Positions 34,807-44,137 of a stretch of DNA of 64,000 bases are shown one piece after another. The notes below the pieces were generated by a model. It was not told the DNA's origin and did not search any database. It was given only the letters and a program-made list of their open reading frames with translations. The position numbers and the translations under genes were made by a program. How positions within the stretch are numbered: position 1 is the stretch's first letter; every line of letters begins with the position of its first letter. Source of the stretch: Bacteroidia bacterium (GTDB lineage Bacteria > Bacteroidota > Bacteroidia > SpSt-205); the NCBI GenBank assembly GCA_026003235.1, contig BPGW01000006.1, positions 1 to 64,000 on the forward strand, in the 5' to 3' direction.

Positions 34807-36066
34807 TACCCGAGCTGGTTTTGCATTGGCTCTGGCAGAAAAGGTTGTATGCGCCTGAAGCTTTGCGTACCACCCGGGGCGCCAAGGTAGAGGTGGTTAC
34901 GCCGGGTCGGCCTAATGCTGAGGCAGGGCCCGACTTCGTGGGCGCGGAAGTACGCATAGAGGGGCTCCGCTGGCTCGGCGCCGTGGAAATAGACACCAGC
35001 CCAGGCTTGTGGTATGCGCATCGGCATCATGAGCATCCTTTATATCGCACGGTGGTCTTGCATGTGGTCTGGGAAGCCGGCCCCTCGGACGTGACGATAG
35101 ATGGGGAGGGGCGCGAGATTCCGATCCTTCCGCTGGCACCGGCGGTGCCGTCGGAACGGCTCCAAACGGTGTGGGGGAGCGCGTGTGACCTTTCCGTGTG
35201 CGGGCATAGCCCGCCTTGCTCCGGCTGCCCTCTGGCAAGCCCTCTACGACCGGTGGGGAGAAAAGCGCCTCCGGGCCCGACATCGCAGCTACGCCGACAA
35301 ACAGGCGTTTTTTCAAGCTTTTTGGGAAGCGCTTGCGTACAGTTATGGGGTTCCGGACGGCGAACCTTATCGTCGTGTGGCTGAAGCGCTTCCCTGGGCT
35401 ACCCTGGCCCGGTATGCGGAGGGGCTTTTGAGCAAGGAGGCGGCCCTTCTTGGTATGGCAGGCTTGCTGGAGGGGACGGCCCCACCTCAGGACCCCTACG
35501 AAGAGCAGCTTTTGGCAAGCTGGCGTTACCTCCAGTCCAAGCACGGCTGGCGTCCCCTGGCCCTTCGCTGGAAGCCTACTCGGCCTGCCGCTTCTCCGCA
35601 CGTACGGCTGGCGATGTTGGCGGCCTTGGTGGAAGCGTACCCCCAGCCAGCTCCTCTGTTGGAGGCGCTGCCCACGGCTTTACCCCTTCCCAGCCCTTAC
35701 TGGTGTGCACATTGGGCTTGGCAGCGGCCCTTTCCCGCTCCGCTACGGAAACCTTCTCCGGCTTTCCTTCAAAAGGTGGCCATCAACGCCTTGTACCCCT
35801 TTGCAATATATTACTACCGGTTGACTGGCCGCTTGGAAAAAGCGCTGGAGGTGCTAGAGCGCTTTCGGGCTCTGCCGCCGGAAAACCACCGCTACGCCAG
35901 GCTGTATGCTCGCCATGCCTACCCCGCTCAGAACGCCTGGCAGACGCAGGGACAACTCCAGCTTTGGCGCGAAGCTTGCCTCCCCCAGCGGTGTCTGGCC
36001 TGCGAAGTAGGACGCTACCTCTTGCGAGGAGAAGGCTTCACGGGAGATAGCTCACCAGCTCAATAA
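34794..36066 (+). CDS. DUF2851-family protein (one frameshift)
   Basis: Family of unknown function common in Bacteroidota. The first segment (ELVLHWLWQKRLYAPEALRT, EVVTPGRPNAEAGPDF, EIDTSPGLWYAHRHHEHPLY, VVLHVVWEA) matches the conserved N-terminal half. The rest continues in another frame from VTFPCAGIARLAP. The switch lies in a GGGGG run at 35173-35177; removing one G gives 423 residues. A GTG start at 34794 overlaps pyrR by 13 nt. The 3' end overlaps the convergent epimerase gene by 29 nt. The split is probably a base-call error. Confidence 0.82.
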
Positions 36067-36436
36067 GGACGCCGCCGGTGCTGCGAGGGTGAAAGAAAAT
36101 CGCTTGTTTGCCCAAGGCAGCGGGCTGAGGCTCCTGACTGAGAGGCTCAAAATTCGCCTCCTTGAGGCGCTGGGCTTCGGCTTGGAGGTCCTGGACAAAA
36201 AAGGCGATGTGGTGCAGGCCAGGCCCCCGCTTCTCTAAGAAGCGACCTACCGGACTGTCAGGCGAGAGGGGTTCCAGCAGTTCAATTTTTGTTGGCCCAA
36301 GCTGAAAGAAGGTCACACGTACCCCTTGAGCTGCCACTTCTTCTTCGTGGAAGGGCGCTTGTCCTACCAACTGCATCCATCGCTCTTTGGCAGCAGGTCC
36401 CTCAATGGCTATGGCGATGTGGTCTAAGGCCTCCAT
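36038..36436 (-). CDS. mce: Methylmalonyl-CoA epimerase
   Basis: Interconverts (R)- and (S)-methylmalonyl-CoA in propionyl-CoA metabolism. The 132-residue glyoxalase-fold protein has metal ligands in LDHIAIAI (His), GLHHIAFFV (His) and VLIELVS (Glu), and a KIELLEPL strand. I chose the ATG at 36436 (MEALDHIAI) because a TACCTTTG box at 36443-36450 ends 6 nt upstream; a TTG at 36445 would sit inside the box. It is divergent from the unknown gene at 36470, and no mutase gene is in the window. Confidence 0.93.
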   Translation of the reverse strand: MEALDHIAIAIEGPAAKERWMQLVGQAPFHEEEVAAQGVRVTFFQLGPTKIELLEPLSPDSPVGRFLEKRGPGLHHIAFFVQDLQAEAQRLKEANFEPLSQEPQPAALGKQAIFFHPRSTGGVLIELVSYLP

Positions 36437-36442
36437 GGCCTT

Positions 36443-36450
36443 CAAAGGTA
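36443..36450 (-). promoter_or_regulatory. -7 box (TACCTTTG) for mce
   Basis: Ends 6 nt before the ATG at 36436, back-to-back with the opposite-strand box at 36459. Confidence 0.75.
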
Positions 36451-36458
36451 GGGCGGCT

Positions 36459-36466
36459 TATCTTTG
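36459..36466 (+). promoter_or_regulatory. -7 box (TATCTTTG) for the secreted protein at 36470
   Basis: Ends 3 nt before the ATG; 8 bp separate it from the mce box. Confidence 0.75.
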
Positions 36467-36469
36467 TGT

Positions 36470-37954
36470 ATGCGCTGGGTAGGGCTGATTGTCGCTTGCC
36501 TCTGGGCGCAGGAATGGGTTCGGGATCTGCTGCACGGGTATGAGGTTCAGGTGCCTTCGGGTTTCTCGGTTTTTTGCTCCAAGGGTCTGACGGTGTTAGA
36601 GAAAGACCACCTTTATGTGGCTATAGGGGCGGCAAAAGCCTTGCAGGGCCTTCCTGCGCTCACGCAGACGATTGTACGCCAGCTTAGGCATGTAGGTGGG
36701 CCTGGGGCCCAGTTTTACAGCCGGCAAACCCCCCGCGGGATAGAGATCGTCGGAGAAGGGCTGACCCCTCCCTTCTTTTTGCGTCCTATCTTGGCCGTAA
36801 GTCCCAAGCCTTTGCCGGAGCGGTATCGGTTTCTGGGCACCCTCTTCCCTGGCCAGTCCAGCGTTGTGTTGACTTTCTTTTGGATACCGGAGGAGGGCGA
36901 GGGATCGGCAGCGCTGGACGAAGCGCGGGAAGCGGTGGCCAGCTTTCGGTTTTTGCCGGCTTCTGCGCGGGTGCCTTACAAAGAGGTAACGCTACCTGAC
37001 CCCCAACTGGGCCTGCCCTTCGGGGTGCTGCACATCCCCACCACGGCTACGGTGCAGGGCGGGCCTTTCCGTCAGGGAGAGAAGTACTTCTACCGCTACG
37101 AGGTACGGGAAGGAGCCGGCTTTTACCGAACCGATTTCCTGGACCTTCACACCAGTGTGGTGATGGGCGGTGGGGCCTCTACGCTGGTGTACAATGGGCA
37201 GAGCCTGCGGGTACAACCTATGCTTCTCCAGCGGCCCGAGGAGTTTTATCCGGTTTTGCTTGAGCTTTGGCAGCAGGAGACGGGCCAACCCTGGCAGGCG
37301 GTGAGGGACACCTCGTTTCTGGCGCCTGTCTTTTCGCTGGGGGCGCCCACCTCCGTCCCCGTGCAGCAGCAGCGGTGGGTCGGTAAGCTGGAGGCCCGAA
37401 GCGGCCAGAAAACACGGACGGCTTTCTACGACCTTACGATCAGTTATGGGGCTACCGGCATGGGAAGCGGCCAGTATACCTTGCAAGCTATGTTGAGGGT
37501 TCTGGAGTACCCCCAGGCCCAGAAAGCCCGGTATGAGGGGATCTTCACCGGCGTTTATACTTCCTTGCAGCCTTCACCCGAGTGGAGCTTGCGGGCATAC
37601 CAGGCTTTTAGCCGAACGGTGGCCGAAAACAACCGCCGCCTCCAAGAATGGCTGCGTCAGCGCCAGACATCTTCTTCCTATTCGGGCTCTGGGGGCAGCG
37701 ACGATTTTTCCAGCGAGATGGCGCGCACATGGAGCAGCGCCCTCTCTGACCAGACTTATGTGCGGGACAGCGAGAGCGGCGAAGTGCTCAAGGTTCACAA
37801 AAAGGTTTGGGACGAAGGTGGGTTCTGGAAAGAGCCGACATTTGGGGGTGTTTACGGCACCGTTGAGCGCGGCAGCTGGGTAGAAGACGAGCTGCGCCAG
37901 CAGGGATGGCGTCCTCTGCAAGAGTCGCTTTCCGGCACCTTTCCTAACCGGTGA
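36470..37954 (+). CDS. Secreted protein of unknown function
   Basis: A 494-residue protein with a short signal peptide (MRWVGLIVACLWAQ). The mature part is mixed alpha/beta with no motif I recognise. It has a GEGLTPPFFLRPILAV segment, two basic regions near the C-terminus, and a Ser-rich linker (TSSSYSGSGGSDD) around residue 405 separating a C-terminal segment (TYVRDSESGEVLKV, then VYGTVERGSWVEDELRQQGW). The start ATG is 3 nt after a TATCTTTG box (36459-36466). The neighbouring TPR gene is convergent, so no operon context helps. Confidence 0.7.
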   Translation: MRWVGLIVACLWAQEWVRDLLHGYEVQVPSGFSVFCSKGLTVLEKDHLYVAIGAAKALQGLPALTQTIVRQLRHVGGPGAQFYSRQTPRGIEIVGEGLTPPFFLRPILAVSPKPLPERYRFLGTLFPGQSSVVLTFFWIPEEGEGSAALDEAREAVASFRFLPASARVPYKEVTLPDPQLGLPFGVLHIPTTATVQGGPFRQGEKYFYRYEVREGAGFYRTDFLDLHTSVVMGGGASTLVYNGQSLRVQPMLLQRPEEFYPVLLELWQQETGQPWQAVRDTSFLAPVFSLGAPTSVPVQQQRWVGKLEARSGQKTRTAFYDLTISYGATGMGSGQYTLQAMLRVLEYPQAQKARYEGIFTGVYTSLQPSPEWSLRAYQAFSRTVAENNRRLQEWLRQRQTSSSYSGSGGSDDFSSEMARTWSSALSDQTYVRDSESGEVLKVHKKVWDEGGFWKEPTFGGVYGTVERGSWVEDELRQQGWRPLQESLSGTFPNR

Positions 37955-37958
37955 GAAG

Positions 37959-38948
37959 CTATCGTTTTTCTTCCACGAGGAGGGAGAGGAGGGGTTGGGC
38001 CAGGCGCGAACCCATGTTCTTGAGGGCTTCGTAGTGTTTTTGAGCCCCGGCTTTGTCGCCTTTCAGGGCTCGTAGTCGGCCGGCTTCGTAATGCGAGCGG
38101 GCGTGGTCGGGCTTGAGTTCAATCGCTTTGTCAAAGGAGGCTAAGGCCTCTTCTTCTTTTCCCTGCATCCGGTATGCCAGGCCCAGGTAGTAGTGGGTGT
38201 AAGGACTTGAGGGGAGTCGCTGGACGGCCTGTTGGAGAGGGGGCAGGGCAGCTTGGGGGTCGTTCATTCCTAAGCGGGCTTTTCCGAGCCCTAAGAAGGC
38301 CTCTCCTGGGGCTGAAGGGGCACGCGCAGCCCGTTCGTAAGCCTCGGCCGCTTGAGGGAAGCTATCCAACTCAAAATAGGTGTCTCCAAGCCATAAGAGG
38401 GCCTGCACCGAGTCGGCCAGGCCTTGCTCAAGGGCTTTTTTGAGGGCTGGGAGGGCTTCGTGGCGTTTTTCCTGCATGAGCTGCGCGGCAGCGAGGTAGA
38501 AATGGGCTTCGGCCAGGGTGGGCTTTTCGGCAGCTACCTTCTGGAAGGCCTCGGCAGCTTCCGCGTAGCGCTGGGTGCGCAGGTAAATAGACCCTATCCC
38601 GAAAAGGGCTTCCGTCAGCTGGGGTTTGAGACGATAGGCTTCCTGGTAAGCGCGCAGAGCCTCTTCGTAGTGGCCGGTGTTTTCTTTGCAGTAGCCCAGC
38701 CAGAACCAGGCTTCGGCCAGCGTAGGGTCCTGGTTTTTGGTGCGCTCAAGAAAGGGCAGCGCCTTGGTGCATTCGCCGGCCAGGGCCAAGTCTCGCCCTT
38801 TCTCAAGGTTCTGGCCTGCTTCCGAACGGGGAAGGTCCCCTCGCACGGTCGTTTTCAGGCTATTTGAGGGGTTGAGGCTCCCCGCTCCAGTGAAACCTTG
38901 GGCCAGGCCCAGGCCAAGGAAAGCTAAGCCTTTGAGCGCGCCGGGCAT
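37959..38948 (-). CDS. Secreted TPR-repeat protein
   Basis: A 329-residue protein with signal MPGALKGLAFLGLGLAQG and about eight tetratricopeptide repeats (AEAWFWLGYCKENTGHYEEA, ALFGIGSIYLRTQRYAEAAE, THYYLGLAYRMQGKEEEALA). TPRs are protein-interaction scaffolds; the partner is unknown. The start at 38948 fits the signal peptide, with a weak box TATATTAG 4 nt upstream (38953-38960). Confidence 0.82.
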   Translation of the reverse strand: MPGALKGLAFLGLGLAQGFTGAGSLNPSNSLKTTVRGDLPRSEAGQNLEKGRDLALAGECTKALPFLERTKNQDPTLAEAWFWLGYCKENTGHYEEALRAYQEAYRLKPQLTEALFGIGSIYLRTQRYAEAAEAFQKVAAEKPTLAEAHFYLAAAQLMQEKRHEALPALKKALEQGLADSVQALLWLGDTYFELDSFPQAAEAYERAARAPSAPGEAFLGLGKARLGMNDPQAALPPLQQAVQRLPSSPYTHYYLGLAYRMQGKEEEALASFDKAIELKPDHARSHYEAGRLRALKGDKAGAQKHYEALKNMGSRLAQPLLSLLVEEKR

Positions 38949-39012
38949 AGCGCTAATATACGCTTTTTCCGCGGAAAATAGCAAGCTTTGTGGCGGCTCC
39001 TATTTGTCTCTC

Positions 39013-41146
39013 ATGCGATGGATAGGCCTTGGGGTGGTGCTTCTCCTGTGGGGACAGGAGGTAACCATCCGGCGGGACAGCTTCGGAACGCCGTACATTT
39101 TCGGACGGACGGACGCGGACTGTGCTTACGGGCTGGCTTGGGCGCATGCCGAAGATGACTTTGGGCGCCTTCAGTACCTCATGGCGCTGGCGAAAGGCCG
39201 TCTGGGACGCCTGATTGGCCGCAGCGGCGTGGCCATGGACTACTTTGCCCACTTTACGGGGGCTTTTCTCCTCAGCGCTGCCCAGTACGATAGCTTGGCT
39301 CCAGAGACGAGGCGGCTGCTTGAAGCGTACGCAGCGGGTCTGAACGCCTTTGCCCAAGCGCATCCTCGCTCCGTGTTAGACAAGAAGCTCTTTCCTGTGA
39401 CGGGCGAAGATATCCTGCGAGGCTATATGATCGTGCTGGCGGGGATGATAGGAGCGGGGCAGGCCCTTCAGCAGACCCTCCAAGGCACGCCAGAGAAGTA
39501 CGAGTTCCGGGTTCAGGGCGGCTCCAACGCGATGGCCTTCAGCTCGCTTAGGACGGCGGATGGGCACACCTACCTGCTCATCAACCCCCACGTCCCTCTT
39601 GAGGGCGTGATGCGCTGGTATGAAGCCTACCTCCACAGCGAAGAAGGCTGGCAGGTGCTGGGTGGCTTTTTCCCGGGCATGGTCGCGCCGGGTCTGGGCA
39701 CCAACCCTTACTTAGGGTGGGGCGTGACCTTTAACTGGCCGGACTTCGTGGACATTTACCGGCTGCGCCTGCACCCGAAAAATCCCCGCCTTTATGCCCT
39801 TGATGGGCGGTGGGATACCCTCCGCGCTCGCAAGGTGACGCTGGAGTGGCGCCTGATGCGCAACCCTCAGCGCTTTACGCAGGGTTGGCCTGTTCTTAAC
39901 CCCCCTCGTCCTTGGGGACCCGTCCTTCGGATCCGTAAAACCTTTGAGATGAGCGCGTTGGGGCCGGTGGTGCGCACGCGCAGCGGCGTCTACGCCCTCC
40001 GCTTCCCTATGGAGAAGCTCTTTCGCGCCCCGCAAGAATGGTACCAGCTTAGCCGGGCTCGTTCCTTCTCGGAGTTTTATGCGGCTTTGCGGCAGCAGGG
40101 GATTCCCCTCTTCAACTTCGTGTATGCAGACCGCACCGATACGATTTTTTACCTCTTCAACGCCACCTTGCCCGAGCGGAACCCCGCCTACAACTGGCAG
40201 GGTATTCTGCCGGGCGATACTTCCGCCGTGCTGTGGAAGCGATACCTCTCAGTGGAAGAGCTGCCCCAAGTGCTATGCCCGAAGTGCGGGTACGTCTTCA
40301 GCGTCAACAACAGTCCTTTTGCCACGACTTGCCCCGAAGAGGCCCCTGATTCCGAAGCGCTTTCCCCCTCAGCACGCCTGGGAATGGAACCGCCACAACA
40401 ACCGCGAACACCGTTTTTATGAGCTGATTCGGAGCTATCCTCGGGTCTCGTGGGCGGACTTCCACGCCATCAAGTACGATCGGCAATATCCTGGGGAAGG
40501 GCCTATCCGGGCGATCTGGTCGGCTTTTGCGGGGCTACCCGATACTTCGCAGTTGGGGCTGCAGCAGGCCCTTCAGGTGGTGCGAGCGTGGGATTTTCGC
40601 GGCACGGCAGACAGTCGGGCAGCTGCCCTCCTGACCTTAGCCACAAGTTATGTGCTTCGCAAGCTTGGCTTGCCCGGCTACAATTGGATAGAGACCGGGA
40701 AGGTGAGCCTGCCTCCATCGCTTTTGTGGGAAGGCCTTGGGTATGCAAGCCGGCAGCTCCAGCGCTTCTACCACCGGATAGACCCGCCATTGGGTCAGGT
40801 GCAGGCGCTGGAAGTGAAAGGTCACCGCTATCCTTTGGATGGGCTGCCTGAGCAGCTGGCCCCCTCGTACGCGGAGTGGCAGGCCAAAAAAGGCTTTCTG
40901 CGGGTGCTGGCTGGCGATACGTACATCCAGTTCGTGCGGTTTGAGCGGGGGCGGCTTTACCCCTACGTGGAGTCGGTGTTACCGCTGGGGGTGTCGGGCG
41001 ACCCGTCCAGCCCCCACTACCAAGACCAACTGCCCCTTTATCTGGAGCGCCGCTGTAAGCCCATGACGCTGGACCCGGCTGAAATCCAGGCCAAGTATCC
41101 AGTGGTTCTGCGGCTGGCGAGTCCTTTTGCTCAACAGGGTCTGTAG
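39013..41146 (+). CDS. Penicillin acylase family protein (one frameshift)
   Basis: Ntn-hydrolase of the penicillin/acyl-homoserine-lactone acylase superfamily. Signal MRWIGLGVVLLLWGQ, then an alpha-chain region (FGTPYIFGRTDADCAYGLAW) and the beta-chain start at GGSNAMAFSS, where Ser is the expected catalytic N-terminus after self-cleavage. It continues to a helical beta chain. The frame breaks in CCCCC at 40364-40368; removing one C joins EALSP to QHAWEWN and gives 710 residues. Substrate unknown; periplasmic amidase action is inferred. No strong promoter box is seen. Confidence 0.85.
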
Positions 41147-41199
41147 CCTCAGGGGGGTACGCAGGCTGGTACTTTAGCCCCCGCCTTGGCCTCTTGTGC

Positions 41200-41970
41200 T
41201 CACAGCTGAGCGCCCCAGAAGCGTTCTAAGGCTTGGATTACGGCGGAGGGGTTGTCGGCGTGGACCCAGTGTCCGGCTCGGGGTAGGGTCTCCATCTGGG
41301 CGGCGGGGAAAAGCCGCCGAATCTCGGCTTCGTCTTGGGGCCTGATGTAAGGGGAGCGTTCGCCTCGGAGGAAAAGGGCCGGCCCAGGGTAAGGTGGTCC
41401 TTCCACGGCGGCGCTTATGTGCGCATAGTCTCGCTGGAGCACCGGCAGGTTCCATCGCCAGAAGAAGCGGCCTTCTGCGTCGCGGGCCAGGCCCTTCAGC
41501 AGGAACTGCCGAATGGTGGGGTCGTGGAGGGTGGTAGCAAGCTGGGCTTCCACTTCTTCGCGGCGGGTGGCTAAGTCAAGCCGTGTGCGGGCCAGGGCCT
41601 CCAAGATCGGCTCGTGACCACCCGGATAGGCCCGCGGCGCTATATCCACTACGACAAGAGATTGGACCCGCCGGGGGAAGTGTAGCGCTACGTACATGGC
41701 GGTTTTGCCGCCCATGGAGTGGCCCAGCAAGTGGGCTTGTTCCAGGCCTTCTGCGGTAAAGAGGTCCAGAAGGTCCTGAGCCATTTCGGGGTAAGTATGC
41801 GAAGGGAAGTGGGGAGAGCGGCCATGGTTGCGGGCATCCACCAATAGGCGGGAGCCAGGCAATCTAAGGCTCTTAGCCACCGTGCGCCAGTTGTCTAAGC
41901 TGCCCAGCAGTCCATGCAGAAAGACGAAGGCCGGCTCCCCGCTTCCAAGCTTCTCGTAATACAGGCCCAT
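41200..41970 (-). CDS. Alpha/beta hydrolase (esterase-like)
   Basis: A 256-residue hydrolase with oxyanion loop FLHGLLGS, nucleophile elbow LLGHSMGGKT (Ser), a cap domain and the catalytic His in AGHWVHADNP. It resembles YbfF-type esterases. The ATG at 41970 (MGLYYEKLG) is 4 nt downstream of a TACCTTTG box at 41975-41982; the longer frame begins upstream of the box. The substrate is unknown. It is divergent from the glutaryl-CoA dehydrogenase gene and convergent with the acylase. Confidence 0.88.
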   Translation of the reverse strand: MGLYYEKLGSGEPAFVFLHGLLGSLDNWRTVAKSLRLPGSRLLVDARNHGRSPHFPSHTYPEMAQDLLDLFTAEGLEQAHLLGHSMGGKTAMYVALHFPRRVQSLVVVDIAPRAYPGGHEPILEALARTRLDLATRREEVEAQLATTLHDPTIRQFLLKGLARDAEGRFFWRWNLPVLQRDYAHISAAVEGPPYPGPALFLRGERSPYIRPQDEAEIRRLFPAAQMETLPRAGHWVHADNPSAVIQALERFWGAQL

Positions 41971-41974
41971 GAGG

Positions 41975-41982
41975 CAAAGGTA
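41975..41982 (-). promoter_or_regulatory. -7 box (TACCTTTG) for the alpha/beta hydrolase
   Basis: Ends 4 nt before the ATG at 41970. Confidence 0.75.
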
Positions 41983-42006
41983 GGCACGCACACCAGGGTA
42001 AATGTG

Positions 42007-42014
42007 TTACTTTG
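42007..42014 (+). promoter_or_regulatory. -7-like box (TTACTTTG) for gcdH-scpB
   Basis: Ends 5 nt before the ATG at 42020; second base departs from consensus. Confidence 0.55.
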
Positions 42015-42019
42015 TGGGT

Positions 42020-43207
42020 ATGCAGCCGGTCGCCGATCAGCGCGTGGTCAACGCGGACTATTACCAGGTGTCGGAGTTTTTTACGCCTGAGCAGCGAGCT
42101 ATTCAGCAGGCGGTGCGGCAATGGGTAGATACCCGCCTGCGCCCTATCATAGATGATTATGCGCAGCGGGCGGAATGCCCCACTCACCTCATTCCGGAGA
42201 TGGCCCAGCTGGGTATTTTTGGCCCGTTTATTCCAGAAGAATACGGAGGCGCAGGCCTGGATTACATCAGCTACGGCCTGATCATGCAGGAGTTAGAGGC
42301 GGGGGATTCGGGCATCCGGTCCATGGCTTCGGTGCAAAGTTCGCTGGTGATGTACCCTATTTGGAAGTTTGGTTCGGAGGCGCAGCGGCGCAAGTATCTG
42401 CCGCGCCTGGCGCGAGGCGAATGGATGGGCTGCTTCGGGCTGACGGAACCTAACCACGGCTCCAATCCCGCGGGCATGGAGAGCTACTTCTATGAGGAGG
42501 GCGACTTCTATGTGGTGCAAGGCCGAAAAATGTGGATATCTAATGCGCCTTTTGCTGATATCGCCGTGGTGTGGGCCAAAGATCCGGAAGGGAAAATTCG
42601 GGGTCTGATTTTGGAGCGCGGGATGGAAGGGTTTTCTACGCCTGAGATTCACCGCAAGTGGTCTTTGCGGGCCTCGGCGACGGGCGAGCTCGTGATGGAC
42701 CGGGTGAAAGTGCCTAAGGAAAACCTTCTGCCCGGCGTGGTGGGCCTCAAAGGGCCGCTTTCCTGCCTCAACAGCGCTCGTTATGGCATCGCATGGGGGG
42801 CTATCGGAGCAGCCATAGACTGTTACCGTACGGCGGTGCAGTATAGCCTTCAGCGGGTGCAATTTGGCAAGCCTATCGCCTCCTTCCAGCTTATCCAGGC
42901 CAAGCTGGCCGAAATGCTCACCGAGATCACGAAGGCGCAACTCTTGGCTTTGCGGCTTGGCCAGCTCATGAACGAAGGCCGTGCCACCCCTCAGCAAATC
43001 TCCATGGCCAAACGCAACAACGTTGCCATGGCCCTGGAAGTAGCCCGCACAGCCCGCCAAATCCTCGGAGGCATGGGCATTACGGGGGATTACCCCATCA
43101 TGCGCCACATGATGAACCTGGAGTCGGTCATCACCTATGAGGGCACCCACGAAGTGCACCTGCTGATTACAGGGCAGGACATTACGGGCATTTCGGCTTT
43201 CGTGTAG
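42020..43207 (+). CDS. gcdH: Glutaryl-CoA dehydrogenase-like acyl-CoA dehydrogenase
   Basis: FAD enzyme oxidising and decarboxylating glutaryl-CoA to crotonyl-CoA (lysine/tryptophan catabolism). The 395-residue protein closely follows the family: GCFGLTEPNHGSNP, NSARYGIAWGAIGAA, VQFGKPIASFQLIQ, HMMNLESVITYEGTHEVH (catalytic Glu near residue 372). Plain butyryl-CoA dehydrogenases are the alternative but fit less well. I chose the ATG at 42020 because a TTACTTTG box (42007-42014) ends 5 nt upstream. scpB follows with 1 nt between. Confidence 0.93.
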   Translation: MQPVADQRVVNADYYQVSEFFTPEQRAIQQAVRQWVDTRLRPIIDDYAQRAECPTHLIPEMAQLGIFGPFIPEEYGGAGLDYISYGLIMQELEAGDSGIRSMASVQSSLVMYPIWKFGSEAQRRKYLPRLARGEWMGCFGLTEPNHGSNPAGMESYFYEEGDFYVVQGRKMWISNAPFADIAVVWAKDPEGKIRGLILERGMEGFSTPEIHRKWSLRASATGELVMDRVKVPKENLLPGVVGLKGPLSCLNSARYGIAWGAIGAAIDCYRTAVQYSLQRVQFGKPIASFQLIQAKLAEMLTEITKAQLLALRLGQLMNEGRATPQQISMAKRNNVAMALEVARTARQILGGMGITGDYPIMRHMMNLESVITYEGTHEVHLLITGQDITGISAFV

Positions 43208-43208
43208 G

Positions 43209-43763
43209 ATGGAAGAAGGCCTCGGGTCCTACCCGCTTGAGAACCTGATTGAAGCCATCCTTTTTGTGCATCCGGAGCCTCTGCCTGAGAGACGGCTTCA
43301 GCAGGCGGTGTCAGCCATCTTAGGCCGCGAGGTAACTGCGGAGGAAGTCCAAACCGCTATCGGGGCCTTGCAAGTACGCTATGCTTTCACCAGCCTGGAG
43401 GTGCAGGCCGTAGCAGAAGGGTACGCCTTTCGCACTCGGCCGGAGTATGGGGCGGCGATAGCGAAGTTTTTGGGGCTTCAGCAGCCTATTCGCCTCTCCA
43501 AGGCGCTCTTGGAGACTTTGGCTGTGATTGCGTACCACCAGCCTGTGACGAAGGCCTTCGTGAGCCACTTGCGTGGAACGCAGAGTGACTACGCCGTAGA
43601 GAAGCTCCTGGAGTTGGAACTCATTGAGCCGGCCGGTCGGGCGGACCTTCCTGGCAAGCCGCTGATGTACCGCACCACGCCGAAGTTTCTGGAGCTGGTG
43701 GGGCTTCGTTCGCTGGCGGACCTGCCTCGGGTAGAGGAGTTGGGGGCAGGGGAGGGGGCTTGA
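43209..43763 (+). CDS. scpB: Segregation and condensation protein B
   Basis: A 184-residue winged-helix subunit of the Smc-ScpAB condensin. Motifs: LIEAILFVHPEPLPERRLQ at the N-terminus, LSKALLETLAVIAYHQPVTKAFV and LLELELIEPAGRADLPGKP with YRTTPKFLELVGL. The ATG follows the gcdH stop after 1 nt. Its 3' end overlaps the convergent DUF393 frame by about 143 nt. scpA is not in the window. Confidence 0.95.
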   Translation: MEEGLGSYPLENLIEAILFVHPEPLPERRLQQAVSAILGREVTAEEVQTAIGALQVRYAFTSLEVQAVAEGYAFRTRPEYGAAIAKFLGLQQPIRLSKALLETLAVIAYHQPVTKAFVSHLRGTQSDYAVEKLLELELIEPAGRADLPGKPLMYRTTPKFLELVGLRSLADLPRVEELGAGEGA

Positions 43764-44124
43764 GTCCGCAGACTTGGCTGAAAGGCCGTCGCAGGCGCGC
43801 CACAATCCAGTAAGCCACTTCTGCGGCCCATACCAGCGGTGAGCGCCTCCACCATCGTAGGAGGGCTGGGTAGTAGCCCAGCTTTTCCCCGATGAAAAGC
43901 ACGGCCTTTCCCCCACGAAGGACCTGCCCTTCCGGCGTCACGACATGGATCGCCCGGTCCAAGGCTTGTACGGAAATCTGTTTTTGGGCCTCTGGGGGAA
44001 GGTTCTGATAAGGTACCGGCAGGAATAGCCCCCCTCGGTCGCGCCCAAGCACCCACTTCACGCTGGCGGCGCATAGGCCGCACGCTCCATCCCACACGAG
44101 GAGGTTCGGACCTGCGCGGCTCAC
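43621..44124 (-). CDS. DUF393 (DCC family) thiol-disulfide protein
   Basis: A predicted thiol-disulfide oxidoreductase-like protein with the family motif WDGACGLCAAS (DxxCxxC), then ILF-type core segments (VVTPEGQVLRGGKAVLFI; AEVAYWIVARLRRPFS). The family domain seems complete by about residue 120. The remaining 45 Pro/Ala-rich residues run antisense through scpB, and no alternative frame offers an earlier stop. It lies 13 nt after the rhomboid gene, suggesting co-transcription. Redox partner unknown. Confidence 0.78.
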   Translation of the reverse strand: MSRAGPNLLVWDGACGLCAASVKWVLGRDRGGLFLPVPYQNLPPEAQKQISVQALDRAIHVVTPEGQVLRGGKAVLFIGEKLGYYPALLRWWRRSPLVWAAEVAYWIVARLRRPFSQVCGLKPPPLPPTPLPEAGPPANEAPPAPETSAWCGTSAACQEGPPDRPAQ

Positions 44125-44137
44125 TTTGCCTTAAACA

